DNA from: Monocercomonoides exilis
Lineage: Eukaryota; Preaxostyla; Oxymonadida; Polymastigidae
Assembly (NCBI GenBank): GCA_001643675.2
Contig: LSRY02000006.1
Span: 1,986,501 to 2,050,500, forward strand
Length of the DNA stretch: 64,000 bases
Direction: 5' to 3'
Made by a program: the position numbers and the translations under genes. Positions 34,843-49,300 of this stretch are shown in pieces (the first letter of the stretch is position 1; each line of letters starts with the position of its first letter). Below the pieces are notes generated by a model. It did not search any database. It was not told the origin of the DNA and worked only from the letters and a program-made list of their open reading frames with translations.

Positions 34843-36600
34843 CTAATTAAATAAAGGAGAAATTTCTCTGGGAGGGTGATCGAAATCTCTGTTTTCATTT
34901 TTTGAAGTTGATTTCACTTCTTTTTCATCGTCTTTAAGTATTTCGATTACTCTCTTTACTTTTTTTCTCGATAACTTTTTTTCCTTTGCTGGTTCTTTAT
35001 TCATCAAATCAATTAGTTCTTGTCGACTGTGTTTCTTCTTTCGTTTCTTTTCAGAAGAAGATGATGTTGGTTTTCTAATTTCCATCAGCTATTTTTGAAA
35101 AAAATGTAAATGCTCTTTTGTTGATTCAATTTGTTTCAATAGCTCAGATTTATCCATCTCATTTGCTTCTTTTGATGTTTTTTCTTCAGTAGAATTTTCG
35201 TCGGTTGAAAATCTTCTGTGATTAACGATCAACTTTGTAGGTTCTTTTGATATTTCAGAATCTTTTAGAGATGAATATTTTGAAGGTTGTGAAGAAGGTA
35301 ATTGATTGTCGCTTTGAGGAGAATAATTCCAAAACAACTCTTCTCTTCAATCTCGCGATGAAACAGAAGTTTTAGAATTGCATTTATGATTTTGGATGGG
35401 GGATCCAGATATGCGATCCAAAACTGGGGCAGATGCAACAGGCCATACGCCTGTTTTTATGAACGCAGCTTTTATAGTCGAAGGCATTGTCGCAGCAGCA
35501 ATTGCTTCAGGGAATTTGTCGGCAAGGGAAGATCTGTATGAATGCATCGAAAACGGAAGAGGAACGTGAAATTTATTGTGTAGAGTTGTTTCAAACGAGA
35601 AAAGATGCACAAGTCGTACAGTTGCAAGAGATGGGTCAACTTTAGTGGAAAACACTTCATAATAATATTGTGTTCCTCTGCTGCGTTTGCAACAGAATCG
35701 TCTGAATAAGTAACATGATTATCCATAAGGAACAGGGCTTTATGTGTCGTCGTTGGCTTTTCTTTAGAAACAATCGCAGGTATCCAGAAATTGATCATGA
35801 CACTTCTAAAAATCTCTCAAGTCATCCATCCCGATGAGGAAGGAAGAACTTCAATATCGAAAGATGAAAGTGAAGAAAATTCTTGTGGTAAACTTTTCAT
35901 GGGCCAAAGGAGAAATCGCTGAAGTGAAGAACCATCTGCACAGACACACAGACACAAAGTTGAATTAGGTACTTTTGGATGAGCTGTTGAAGCAGGTGGA
36001 ATTTGTTTTTTTTTTTTGGACAAACAACCAGTTTGTTTGTTCTTTCACTTTAACAAAACGAAGGTTTATAAATATTAAATATTATCATTGAATTTATGTT
36101 ATTCCTGCTGCTAACCTCAGACAATTCTCCAAACCATTGTCTCACATTCTCTGGCGATTGAGCTGCTTTTTTGATAACTCAATAGGTCTCAAGACTGCTT
36201 CATTTATAATTTCGCTTCTTTTTAATAGCTTGTATGCGTTCTTTTCGTTGAGTTTTTTTGGTTCTTTATTTTCTCCACACACTTTTTCAAGAATATCCGC
36301 ACACAAAGAAAATAATTTTTTAAAAGAAAAAAAAAACCAAAAATAAATCAAACCATGTTCTGGACATCGTGCACTTTAATTGTTTCTTTTTCTGATAATT
36401 TTACAAGGACTTGATTTTCAATTATTTCGAGCTGGCGCGCGTTAATTATTAGAGGATCCCCATCCACTCCAACATCTCTTCCTTCCTTCTCCGCTTTTAC
36501 ACCTCTGAACCAAGCACCTTTGGAAATAATATTTTCTCCAACAACGGTTTGCCATTTCAGTGAATAATCACGGCGTATATCAAATATCTTTTTTGTTGTT
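34843..36600 (-). pseudogene. Broken DDE transposase of the pogo-like element
   Basis: Read on the minus strand, the family order is visible. An N-terminal DNA-binding side (about 36590-36150) has long Lys/Glu helices. The DDE core (about 35960-35640) has LLWPMKSLPQEF, SSSGWMT, the second catalytic motif ALFLMDNHV, and a CFPLKLTHLLQLYDLCIFSRLK block equal to the family 'PPHTSH-x-LQPLD-x-x-x-F' motif. Then come AAFIKTGVWPVA and a Lys-rich tail (about 35085-34843). An in-frame TGA at 35817-35819, more stops, and a frame change near 35610-35660 disable it. The first catalytic aspartate is not clear. The third is retained as LYD. Confidence 0.8.
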
Positions 36601-36999
36601 GAAGGAATGGAACGTTATTTGTTGGATGCGAGTTCGCGATGAAGTTGAAGAGGAGAAAGATATGTAGAGTTACTCATGACATATGGTGTATGATCAGATG
36701 AATAATCAATTAAACTTTTGATTAGAGATGTATTTGTTAATTGTAATATGTAAATAATATATTTTAATTTTAAAATAAAACATATTAAAATATTTGGATT
36801 TATTTCTTTTTGTTGCGAGCACTAAAAATAAAAGATGTATTGGTTTCAAAAAACATCAACGAAAATAATGAATTGTGTACTTGTTGTTTCTTTTTATTAA
36901 TTTATGATTATTCCACATGCAACTGCCTTGGAAATATTTTACAAAAAATTCAATATAGAGATAATTTTACTGAAATGAACAAGATCAATGTGAATGCAA

Positions 37000-37040
37000 G
37001 GATCGGGTTTCGCACTAAGGATCGGCTTTGGCACCGACTG
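37000..37040 (-). repeat. Right terminal inverted repeat of the pogo-like element
   Basis: Reverse complement begins CAGTCGGTGCC; followed by TA. It differs from the left repeat at positions 25 and 39. Confidence 0.9.
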
Positions 37041-37306
37041 TATTTGTGTTTAAGAAAAAATTTTAACTTTATCGCTTTTTCTTGAAAATATCTCCATTTT
37101 TCAAAACAAGTTGTGCTTTATAAGAAAAGATAAAACAAATTATTCCATCGTCTTCCAACAGTTTTTTTGAATATTTTTCGAACAACTATATTTGGCAAAA
37201 ATATAATTTATTAATTCAAAAGAAACAAGCATACAAAACATTTTACAAAACAAAAAGGGGAAAATGAAATGACAATCTTATTAAAAATAGATGAAATGAT
37301 TGAGTT

Positions 37307-40300
37307 TTATTTTTTTGAAGTGAGTGTTCCAAACAAAGAAGAGCGACCTGTTGGGGTTGTTGCCCTTTTTTGCCCTGTTGATTGTTTTTGCTGGGTAACT
37401 ATCGACGCAAAAACTCCTGGTCTAGTTGTGATAGTTGATGTTAATGAAGATGAAGACGAAGGTGTTGTTGAACGTGAACAAGGATATCCCCCTGTTTGCT
37501 GTGAATCTAATGTTGATGGAGAAGACAACGTATGAGTCCCAGCTTTGCTCTGCAGTCGATTGACTGACAAAGCTGGAGAAGGTTGATATGATGATGCAGC
37601 GACTTTTGTATTCATGGACTTTGTATCCAATTTTCCATCATCATTAGAAGAAGAAGATTCTGCCTGTGCGACTTGCTTTTGTTCCTGCTCAGTCATCTCA
37701 CGCAAATGTAGAGGTAATCTAGAATTTCCACTTTCCTTAAATAACCCACCAACAATCACAGTTGGTGTTACACGTTTTGGAGGTGAACTAGATGCTCCAC
37801 CAGAAACTGTTCCACTTTGCAAAGTAGATGCTGCACCACTTCCATCTCCAATTGCAGATAAATATTCCAACCCTGACTTTGTTGCACTTGGCTGCTGAGT
37901 CAATCTTGCTTCCATTTCGCTTAATTTTTTCCGCAAGTCATCATTTTCCCTCCGTGCTGCCTGTAGTCTATCAGCCAAGCCATCATGCCTTCTCTTCCAT
38001 ATAACCAAATCATCCATCTGACTCTCTCGACTCATACTTCCACTGCTTGCCAGACGCATTGATAGCGACGAAGAAGGTCTATCTTTTGCATCAGTTACTC
38101 CTCCAGTGCCTCTTGTCCTGTACACGCTCATTGAAGTCGCAGATCGTGTTGTATGTGGAGTAGAAGCTCGAGTGCGTGCTGGTGAACTTGATTGCGAGGA
38201 GGAACCCAAAAGCATTGAACTTCCCTTTTGCTCATCATTTGAAGTTGCTGAACGATCAGGAAGATCTGAGAGTGTATCGAGGAAAGGAGAAGAAAGCTCA
38301 TCTAACACTCCTCCACCCCTTCCAGTTCCAATGCTTACCTCAGCTCTTTCATCACCTCCAGCTCCTCCACCAATCCCACTAAGTCCTGTTGACTCAAGCC
38401 AACCCCGAATCTCGTCCAGCTTGTTCATTGCATCTTCTTTCACTCTTTTTTCTTGCGTGATAATTTTCCGAAGGCGTTGTATTTCTTTCCCGAAATGCTC
38501 TTCAATTTGTGAAGCTGTCTTTTGCGCTTTCACTTCTGATCCTTCTGCAATTTTCAGTTCGTTTTCTTTTCGTTCCAACTCCAAATACAGCTTGTCAATA
38601 TCCACATTGCTCCATCGACGATACTTTGCAAGCTGTTCTTCAAGCTGTTTCAGCACACGAGACTTTGTTGCTTTCCATTCCATCAACTGTGTTTTGTTTC
38701 GACTCTGCACATCCAAATCATACTGCACCGTTTCCAGCTTTGAAACAGCATCATTCAGTTTAGTATTGCTCTGTTCCAACTGCAGCTCAAGCATCCGAAT
38801 CTTTGCATCTCGTTCTTGTATCGATTCAAAGTTCTGTTCTCTTTCGAACTCTATTGCCTTTTCCAATTCTTCTGTTTTCTGCGACATTTGCTTCTTCAGC
38901 TCAAACTGCGAAACACGCGATTCGTTCTCCAATGTGGCAACTTGTTTTTCGAGTTCTGCATTACTTTGCCTAAGTTGTACCAACTCACGTGTAACGTCAC
39001 GATTCCCAAACACGCTCGAAGTTCCACTAAGAGCACCGGTGCCAGAATTTACATATCGCTGCTGACCGTGGCCAGATGCATTCGCAGATGTTATAGAAGG
39101 TGCAGCTCCTGGAGCAGGCGATGTTGTTCTCAATCCTTTTGCAACGTCTCTGAATCCGCTGCCAGGAGCATAAGGAACAGTACCTGCAGCACTAGAAGAT
39201 CCAGCCATACTTCCGCCAACTCCACTTCCTGCTGCTCCAGTTCCAGTAGATGCGACACTTATCTTATTCAGAGAGTCCATTGTGAGTTGATGCAGAGTCA
39301 AAATGGCACTGTTTTGCATTTCTCCTTTGTACTTTCTGAAGTTACCTTCAGCAGCGAGCAGCTCTGCCTGCAACTTAGAGATAAGATCATCATATTCCAT
39401 TTTCACCTCTTTCCGTATTGCCTCATCTTGTAAGCTCAATGTTTTCTCAAGTTTAGTTACCATATTTCTCAGTCTTTCTATTTCAAACACAAAATTCACT
39501 GCTCTCTCAGCTATCTCGCTTTGCACTCTCCTTCTCATCATTTGCTCCCTTACAGCTTCCTCTTTCTTCATCACCGTCAGTTCGCGTTCAGCATCGCTTA
39601 GACGCTGCAAGAACGCCTCGCCTAACAGCTGGGTTGACATTTGCCCTTGCTTCTGCCGTTCGTCACCCCAAACGCATAGTCCCTGAAGTATATCTTCCAT
39701 TGATGACATAAACAAAGAGCGAGTGAATAGTATTGCACTGTCATCGTTATCTGTAGTTACAGATATTCCTCTTCTCAGAAGCAAAGACACGGCTTCACTC
39801 ACAATGCCCACTTTCTCTTCCCATGCTGCATCCTCTGCTGCGGAAGGTAGCATAACAGCTGTTCCCGAAGGAAAGAACGGAACAATCGTTGAGTTTCCAC
39901 TCGCTGAAGATGATGGCGAATGAACTGCAAGGGGAAGATATGATGCAACTAATGATGATGCTCCTCGTTTGCGACGAGGAATAAGCGAAGCGATATTTGA
40001 AAGAGTGTTTCTCTCACCATCGATGCCTGATCCACCAGAAGCAGATGCTATTGAAGATGAAGCGCCAGATGGTAATGTCGCTGTTGGAACTATAGCTGCT
40101 GCAGCTACTGTAAGCTCCGATCCAAGCTCAACATCCTTCCTGGCTTGCTCTTCCACAATCTGAGCAAAGAGAATCTCACAATTCATCTCCACAAGAACCA
40201 TTGCATCAAAAATTAGCATTTTGTCCAGTTCTCTTTTAACCGCATCCAACTGTAGTAAAGTCCATTCTCTTTCTGTAACACCTTCTGGCCTTAAATCTTC

Positions 40301-43300
40301 AGATGATGAAATTTTCAAAAGTTTCCCATTCATTCCACGAAGAGGACTATCAGAGGAAGTTTCAGCAATTTCTCCTGCAAAATTCGTTTTCATCGATGCA
40401 GCATTTGTCACAGACTTTGATGCTGTTTCCCCTCTTGATGAAGTCGATTCTGTTTGCGTTTGGCTCATCGGAGCGTCTTTTTGATTGCTTTCTTCTTCCT
40501 TTCGTTCTCTATGCTCATCGAGCCATTTCAATGCGAGTGGAGTAAGTATTGTTTCAATATAAATCTTTGAAGCACGCGCATAATCCTCATTCGTTGCAAT
40601 CTCTCTTACTCCAAGAACACGCGTCAGATAAGTCTTTTTCATTTGCTGGAGTGCAATTGAATCAACTAGGGACTGAATAATCACATGAAGTTGCTCCAAT
40701 CCAGCAGCACTGCCATGTCGATGAACTGCAGCTTGATCCAGACAGCTATTCACAGCCATGTCAACAATCATCATCTCTTGCAACACTGCACTACGCTCAT
40801 TCGCTGGAATGTGTGTGAACAGTGAGCGTAAAGCCTCAATACGTGAAGGATTGTGTGTTGATGCTCCGAGGAATGAAGGGATTGCAGAAGATGGAGGAAG
40901 AGAAGGCGACGGTAAAAGAGTCGAAGGAGTGGAGACGTTCCAGAATGGGTTTGAAGGCAGCGATGAATTCAACAGTTGAGATGGAAGCATTACAGAATTT
41001 GATGAAGAGAGTGACTGAGGATTTGAAGAGGCATCGTAAGAAGAACGCGAAGAAGAAGCAGAAGTTGGGGAGATATCAATCAGCGCTTCGCTCATCATCG
41101 GATGGAATTGCATCTCTGTCATCTGTGCAACAGAGCGCATCTGACCTGGATGTGCAACTGGAGAAGCATGCACAAGCTCTCCTTGAATGATCTCTTCCTC
41201 TTCTGTCCACAGAAGCCCATCAAGAAATGCTGTTTCGTCGTCATCGTCGATTTCTTGGCTTGCTTTTCCTTTACCCTTTGTGCTGTTCTGCTTCCCTTTC
41301 TCTCCTTTTCCTTCTGCCGCTTTCCGTTTCACCAACATCAGTAATCGGTAGTATGCTGGTCCCAATGCTCCTCCTGCTGCTATCTGCTGTTTGATCATTT
41401 CTGCCTTTGCAGCAGCTTGCTCTTCAGGCGACTTCTCATCTTCATCTTTATCTTCTTCTGTTTTATCAGCTCCATCTTTGCTTCCAAAGTTTGATATTTG
41501 CTTCGTTTTATCTGCAGAACTGCCCTCGCCACTTTTTTTCGCTGTCTTTCCGATTTCATAATCCATTTTCCCTTGTCCTTCTGCATCTCTTTTAATTGCA
41601 CTTATCCTCTGTCTTACCTTCTCAAGAAATCGGTTGTCTTCAAACATTCGTGCTGCAGGAGCCTCCAAAACATCTGGAACGCTGATTGCGTTGCGCTTGG
41701 GCAAAGACGATGCTGATACAAATGAAGGAAGCAAAGTAAGTGTAGGTGGAAATGTGTAATCTGGAGATAATTTTGGATGAATTGGAGAATAAAGTGGGGA
41801 AGTCAGGCAATGAGGAGATGAAATGCAAATAGGACTGTTAACATTTGTGAGTAGTGTGGATGTGAGAAGAGAAAACGGCCCACCATTGTATCGTCCGTAT
41901 GGCCCATACCATATAAGTGTTTCAACGTCATTGATAAGCGAGCTATATGCTGCTGAAGGTGGGTTATAATACGAAAGCGAAGCTTGGGCGACACCACTTC
42001 CTGAAGCAGATGAAGATCGAGTTAATTTCAAATTCTTTGATTTTTGTGCGACTGGCTGAACTGTGAACTTGACTCCAGCATGTTCCCATTCCCCTCCTCC
42101 ATTCTCAGCTGCTGTCCGAATTGCCGACAAAACAGCAAACGAATTAGTTCCAGTGGCAATGCAGACAGAGCCTTCATCATCAATAAACACACCGCCTCCT
42201 CCTTCTCCCACCATCTCAGCAACAGACGGATTCCATCCCCACACAGACAAACCTGCATGCCCAACACCTTTCCCTCCAAGCAACCCTTTCCCAACTGACA
42301 CTGGCCCATCATTTCCTGGCCAAGGAGGGTTCATCTCTGCTCCGCTGCTCCCACTGCATCTGCTTCCTCCTTCAGTACCTGTCAGTGTGTTTCCACCACC
42401 GTAAGTTCCATGACCCTCTCCGCTTGTCCCACTTCCGCTACTGTGGCTGATCCATCCGCCTTCTGCACACAGTGCTCCCCAGCCAGGGCATTGCATCGAA
42501 TGTGCTGCAGATTCATAGCTGAGCGAAGGCGGACACATCGCAGCTGGAAGGTATTTTCGCATGAGATATAAGTTCTGAATAATAGCTTGATGCTCTAAAT
42601 AAAAAAGAAAGAGAAAGACAATTATTAATAAGAACGAAAAATATAGAAATTCAATGAAAATTAAGAGGGAAATTCTGATTATTTTCTTCTTTGTCTCTTG
42701 CACACCATTGTTGCTTGCTGCAGATGCACTTCCAGTGGAACTTCCGACAGCAGAAATTGCCAGCGAGGCATTTGGATTGGATGCAGCACCTGAGCGTAGA
42801 AGATGCTGGATTTGCTTCTGCTGCGAAGCAATCAGGTCTTTCAATGTCATTCCGAGTGCTGAAGAATCTGCTTCTGGATCTGCCATGTCTGTTGAAGATG
42901 TTTGGATGAAAAATGTTTTCGCATACGAGATTCAATGGTGCGGAAATAGAATAACAAAATATTGAATTTAAGATGTATGCAATTCACAACAACAATGAAA
43001 AATGGATGAATTAAGTGAAAGAAACATACCAATAGAGGATGTGGAGGATGCATTGCTTCCCATTCCGCCATATGGAAGTGAAGAAGCAGCTGTATATAAA
43101 AAGAAAAACCAAACAACGAAAAGAACAACGATATCGAATCACAAATAATCAATTCACAGAAAAACAAATGACAAGCAAACATATTCCAGAAGAAGATTGA
43201 GCAGAACTCATCGAAGTGAACGACACGCCAGCCGCTCTTCGAGCTGCTCTGATGCGCAATAGGGAATCCTGATATGGCGAAGGGGCAAACGGAGCATCCC

Positions 43301-46300
43301 CCAAAACAGCTAAATCTGTTGGCTGGTTGATCTCCCTTCTCCGCAATATCTGTGCCAGTTGTGCTGATGCTGCCTCAGCGTTGCTGCGCCCCATTCGCTG
43401 TGCGGCAAGACGGGTCGAAGCAAAACCTGATGGTGTTGATGGAGTGGATGCCATCTGACTGGAAGAGGAGCCCGTTGGAGTCAGAAGCGAAAGGTGTGCA
43501 AATGATCTGTTTGTGCGCATTCCTAATGGAGAAGGTATTGCAGTTAGTTCTGATTTTCAAACAATTTATTTCAATTCAAAGATTGCAAAAACAGAAATAT
43601 TGAAAAATCAGTAATTATCAATCGAGTTGAAACAGAATTCAAAGTGATCATTCGAAGCAAACAAAAATTTGCTTTTTGATGCAAAAACAGTAACATCATC
43701 AAACATTTCAATACTAAAATAAAAACATAAAGGTTAAATTCAACTCTCTTCAAACCTGTTGCAGATGACATTCCTTGCTGCCCTTCTGATACAAAAGAAG
43801 CTGCTGGAAACAACTCAGGATGCCTCACCATGAGCTCTCTGCCAAATGGCCCTGAAAGAATGTCCATTCCAGATATTTCAGTTCCGGCAAACGGAAACGG
43901 AGGCACATCAAACGGAGATTGCATTGCTGAAGCCGAACGATATGCATCCGCACCCATCTTCCCTCTTTCGCTTTCAATCACCGCTTGGGCTGCCGACAGA
44001 AAGTGTTCTGTACCTTCCATCGAAGAGAAGTTTGTGTTGTTGGTTGACTGAAAAACTGATGGAGGAGAGAAAATCTGATGGATGCGCATCTTTTCCTGGC
44101 GAAGAAAAGACGCCAATGAATTATTTTGTCTTGACAAAAAGGCCTCCTCTAGTTGACTAAAGAAGAGTCCGAATAACAGGTCATATCTTGTCCTCTCATC
44201 CAACAGAAAAGCGCAAACAAGAAATGGATCGCTGGCAAACGGAAGCTGATCTAGTTGAATTTTCAGGGAGTCTAATTCTGTAGGCAGCTTGCTTGATGAT
44301 AGGACATTTCCATTCATTCCTGTTGCTGTTGTGGATGTGGATGATGAAGATATTGATGATGATGAACTTGAAAGCGAAGATGAAGAAGAAAAGTTATTCA
44401 TATTTCGAGTATTAGCAAGTGAAAGTGCTCCCAACGAAAGACTGCTTTTCGAAGTTTGTATTCCGTTTGCTGCTTTGAGGGGGTTTAGCTTCGCAGCAGC
44501 TGCCTGCTTGTCCAAATCATCCAAATTCATTTTATCAATTACACTTGGATTCGCAACAAGATACAGCGCTGTTGAGTAGATATGCAGCTCTCTTAACGCA
44601 AACAGGAGAAAGACTGCAGCGCGCATATTGTGCAGCGTCATCGCATCTTCTCCAATCCGGAAAATTTCGCGCTCATGTGGAACGTACCATACATTGGTGA
44701 GGTTGTCTCCAACAAGCAAGTTCTCAAATGGCGTTGAAACATTTGCTCGATGATTATCTACAGTCCTTCCAATCAGATCGTCAGCTGTCATTGAGCCGCA
44801 CACAAATGGAGAGATGTTCGGAGATTGAGCTAACTCCATTCGGAACTCCCGCAGCATCTGTGAATGCTGTACGCGAAGGGCAAACATTGCCATATCCTTC
44901 CACATGTCTGAACAATATCCTTGAATCATGTCAAACTTCAGCTGTCTCAGCCTTTTTGAAAGTTCACCTCTTCGTTCCCTTCTCATAATCGATGCGACTC
45001 GTTCACTGTATCCTTTCAGTCTCAATTCTCGTACGGACAATTTTCGCGAATTCAACGGAACGAAAAAGGATGATGCTTCTCGCAGAGCTAATCGTTCCCA
45101 ACGATTTAGCTTTTTCATTTGTTCGGCTGTTGACAGCTGCACAGCAGATGCAGACGAAGCTAAGAACATTTCTGACCCATCTTCAATTCCATTGGCAATA
45201 TTATCTTCCACACCTGATTGTGTTGCTGCAACAGAAGTCAAGAATGTCTCATCTTTTGGTATCAACCCAACTTCCTCTTCTTTCTCTTTCAGAAACACGA
45301 AAAATTGATCCAACGGAATCTGATTGTATTGAACAACAATCTCCAACATGCATCGCTGAAGCACTTGCACTTGAACTGCATGGCGAAGATCGGTCAGTCC
45401 TTGCTCTCCAAACACCTTTGCACATCCAACAAACGAGGAGAAATCGAAATCAGCCAAATCTGGATCGAACTCTGAAATAGCAAAGTTCACATGCACAGTT
45501 GATGTGAATCCCTGAACCAGAGAAGCGACAGGACTTTTTGTTGAAAGTGACTGTGGTGATGGACTACTTTGAGGAGAGTATGCATCTGTTCCCAGTGGCT
45601 GTGGTGCATTTGAAGATAAAAGTTGAGGTGATTCGCCAGGAGATATTGGAGGAGATGTGCCAAAACCTTCAATCTTCTCAATACCATCATCAACTGATGC
45701 TAGACTTACAATAACCTTTGCAGGATCTCCATGCTCTCGATGCATAAATGCTGCAGCACTGTTTTCTCTGGACAAATTAGATCTTGATTGAGATGGCGTC
45801 ATTGCCTGAGTGTTAACTGAAGCAGCGATGGATGCATTGCATTCTTCAAAGTTGATTGGATCCAATTCGAATCGTCGAACACGCAACCCGACGCACTCTG
45901 CCTGCTGTTTGTACACTCCAAAGAGCAGCTCTGTCACTTTGTGTGCATACAACAATTCGTGTCTCAATCTCACTGCTTCCAAAGCATGTGTCAGTGCAAC
46001 AACAGAAATCATGCTGATTTGTGTTAGCGATGCAAGCGATGCATTCGCCGTGGACTGCCCTGATGCTGTATCAAAGAATGAAGAAAGCTTAAGCTTCAGA
46101 ATCTTCAATGTGTATTGCATTCGGTTTGCATCGTAACTGCTTGTGCTACTAAATGAATGAAGGGCAGCAGATGGTGAGTCAGCATTCTGAACAAGAGATA
46201 ACGATGATGGAGTTTGCACAAAACCAGAGGCAATCCGTTCGGCGTTTGCAGCTGCATCTCCTCCAGCTTCTGTTTCATCAACTCTTTCCTCTTTTAATTT

Positions 46301-49300
46301 GTGCGTTGAATCCGATTGCGCAATGCCATTATCCTGTGTCGCAGAGTTAGCTTCTATTTTTAATCCACTCACACTTCCTCCTTCTCCTACAGACATAATT
46401 CTGTCCCGAGCAGTATTTGCCTTTGATCCAAAAGGAGTGAACTCAGAATCCAATGAAGCAACAAAAGTATCAACTGCAGCACATATTCCAACAGGATTTT
46501 CAATCACATCTTCGTTTGAAGCAGCTTGAACAGAAGGGTGAACGAAAGCAGAACGGTCCAGCTCAACATATTCAGTAACTCCTCCGTTTGGCTCCATTCC
46601 TTCCGGAGTCAGTGAAGGTGTAGTAGCAGGAGATACACCGCTTCCAGCTGCTTGTGAAATGCTGGGCCTTCTTGTCATCTCTGCAGTCGCAAGAGTCGTT
46701 GATGGAGATGCCTCAGTAACAGCACTTTCATCCTTTTCAAACCGCACCCAGCTGACAATCGCCTGCTGTAAAAGTGCTGCATGGAGTGACAGTGTTGCTA
46801 ACATTGTTGCTGGATGATGCAATTGCACGAGTTGGTTAAATGCTTCTTCCAACACTGCCGGAATGTGTCTCACCTGTGCGATGGACTGTGGAAACTCGAA
46901 GGGAGCAAACGGATGGCCACGAGGAATAAGTGTAATATCTGTGAGTTTATATACATCCAGCGGTGGAAGTGGAAGGCCAATTGTGGCATCTGTTGAAAGC
47001 TGTGAGAATGTCGAAGACACTTCGCGAGAAAAGCGCCGCTCGTCGTTGATCATACGTGACATCACTGCATGAAGCAAGTTGAACTGCATCTCCAGACAGA
47101 TGATCTCTGTCGCATATGAATCCACAAACGATTGTGCTGACAAGTCAATTCGTGGGCGGAGTGCAAGCAGATCAATTATCAGTCGAGCCAGTGCCTTCCT
47201 CTCGTTCGGATCGCAGCAGCACTCGTACGCTTCGACATACAAATCAACAACCTTCCGCTTGGAACGCTGGAAGAGCGCCTCACATTCGAGAATATCAGAC
47301 AGCATAGCCTGTCGATCGAACAGCGATGACGTCTCTCCAAACAGCTGCTCCTTCAAACGTTGAGGAAGAACTGGCCCACTTTTTGTGGTTGTCATGTGAA
47401 GTGAGTCAAACAGATCATTCATTTCTTTTGAGATCTTCGCTGATAAGAAATGTGACACAATGCGAAGAAGTTCTGATTCCAAATGTGTCATCATTGTTAT
47501 TGCTTCCTCATACAGAATAGTCACTCCATGGCAATCTCTCACTATCATCCGCTCTTTCTCACCCAGCTCGCATATGTCGTCTCTGTGGATCAACCCTTTC
47601 AATCCTCTCATCTGCAGAGTAGTCAACTGTGGACACGTCTCAAATGTTGCTGGGAGAACTGTCTGAATTGTTGTTCCTTCAGATGCAGAAGATCTGCTGC
47701 TGTTGCTTCGACGTGTTCCACTTCTTGTTCTCATACCGCTACCACATCCTGTGCTTTTTGCTTCATTGAATCCAAATGTTGTCGTTTCTGGTGTTGTAAA
47801 TAAGGTGAATGCGGAAGAAATAGGAAGAGCTTTTGTGTTCTCGCGTGCCATAAGCTGTGGTGTTTGAATCATTGGATTGAGGTTTGGATCTTCAACAATA
47901 TTGACATCAAGCGGCGCATGCAGCAGAAAATCAACACTATCATTGGAGATTTTTTTGGATGATGACGAGCCACTAGCGTTTCCTCCTCTTCCACCGATAA
48001 ATCGACTGTTATTATTCTCATCCAACAACTCATCTTCATCTCCACTATCCCCTGAGCCATCGCCTCCTTTTCTTTGTCCATGGGTGCTTGGATCAAACTC
48101 ACCTGGCAGCTTTGTTTCACATTCCCACGGAAATCCTAGTGCATCCAGTGTGATCTTTCTTTGGATAGATGAGAAGTAGTTCATCAAACTCAGCAGACGT
48201 TCTCTCATCTCCACACACCGCGCATGGCGCAGAAGATACATTGCAATCAACTTCCTCTTTTTGAGCCTCTTCACTGAACCGGTCGCTGTTTCAGTTGCAC
48301 CTGCTCTGAAAGCTCCTCCGCTTAGACGAGAACCACCTACTGAGCTTATGGCGCTGGATCTCCCACTCCTCCTTCCTCCACCTCCATCAACACCAAATTG
48401 GATGATAACGTCTTCTTCATCTTCTCCTTCTTCATCCTCTCCGGAAGCAGATTCAGCACCTTTGATGCCAGAGTCTCCTCCAATCACTGAATGAGAAATT
48501 GCCTGTGATGCAGTGTCAGTGAACAGTCGTTGCTTCTCTGCAATTGCTAAATTCTCTTCCAAATTTCTCCCCACAAACGAGATGGACGATCCAGCCATGG
48601 ACGAACCAGGTGTTGTTGCTCCGCTTCCTGCCATTCGAGCGCTTCTACCTCGAGTGCTTGCTGTTGTCGACCCAGGTGCTGATACCAGTGGAGAGTTGGA
48701 AACTGAAGTAGACAGTGAAGGTGATGAAAGTGGAGAGGGTGACAGAGAAGCCTGAAATGAAGCTAGTGCGGTCTGTCGCGCCATGATGGCAGTGGTGATG
48801 CGTTGACCATGTGTGTTTGCAAGAGACTTGGCTCGTGAAAGCAGCACATCCAAATCATTGATCTTCAACGACTCCATTTCCACACGCAGAAGTCCATCAA
48901 TAGAGACTCGTGCCAAAATACCCTGTTGATAGTCCTGCCTCTGCGAGATATGAGGCAGCGGGGCATATGGCACCCATGGCGAAGTCTTAATGAAAGTGTG
49001 CTGCAATCCATAGCACTGCACATGCTGCTCACTTGGCGGAATCATTGACGAAGTTGGAGCTCTGCCTTTTCGCGTCATAAACGAGTCTGAACGCACATGA
49101 ACATTCGAGCTATTTCCCTTCGATCCATCTCCTCTAACTTTTCCATCTCCATCTACTTCTCCTTCATCTTCACCGTTCTCATCTCCGTCTTCTCTGCCTC
49201 GTCCTTTGCCTGTTCTCTTCCCCTTTCTCTTGCCTCCATTCCAGCCACTTCCATAGCTGCCATCTGCGTCAGCTGTAGCGCTTTCAACACTCTGTGACAA

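Larger units (their letters stand above)
34490..37040 (-). mobile_element. pogo/Tigger-like (Tc1-mariner superfamily) DNA transposon, inactive
   Basis: A 2551-bp element. Terminal inverted repeats of 41 bp lie at 34490-34530 and 37000-37040. Both start CAGTCGGTGCCAAAGCCGAT and differ at only 2 of 41 positions. Both ends are flanked by TA (34488-34489 and 37041-37042), the superfamily's target duplication. The interior carries a broken minus-strand transposase (separate entry). The low divergence between the ends suggests fairly recent insertion, although the transposase is disabled. Confidence 0.9.

Noticed and set aside
42595-42705. Hydrophobic stretch reading through the giant gene (IFLYFSFLLIIVFLF-like)
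   Set aside because: It is intron sequence (GTGTGC...TTTAG, 111 bp); removing it keeps the total frame exact, so there is no membrane helix.
43571-43755. Apparent C-terminal end of a 2011-residue protein
   Set aside because: It is read-through into a 233-bp intron; splicing 43756 to 43522 continues the same gene.
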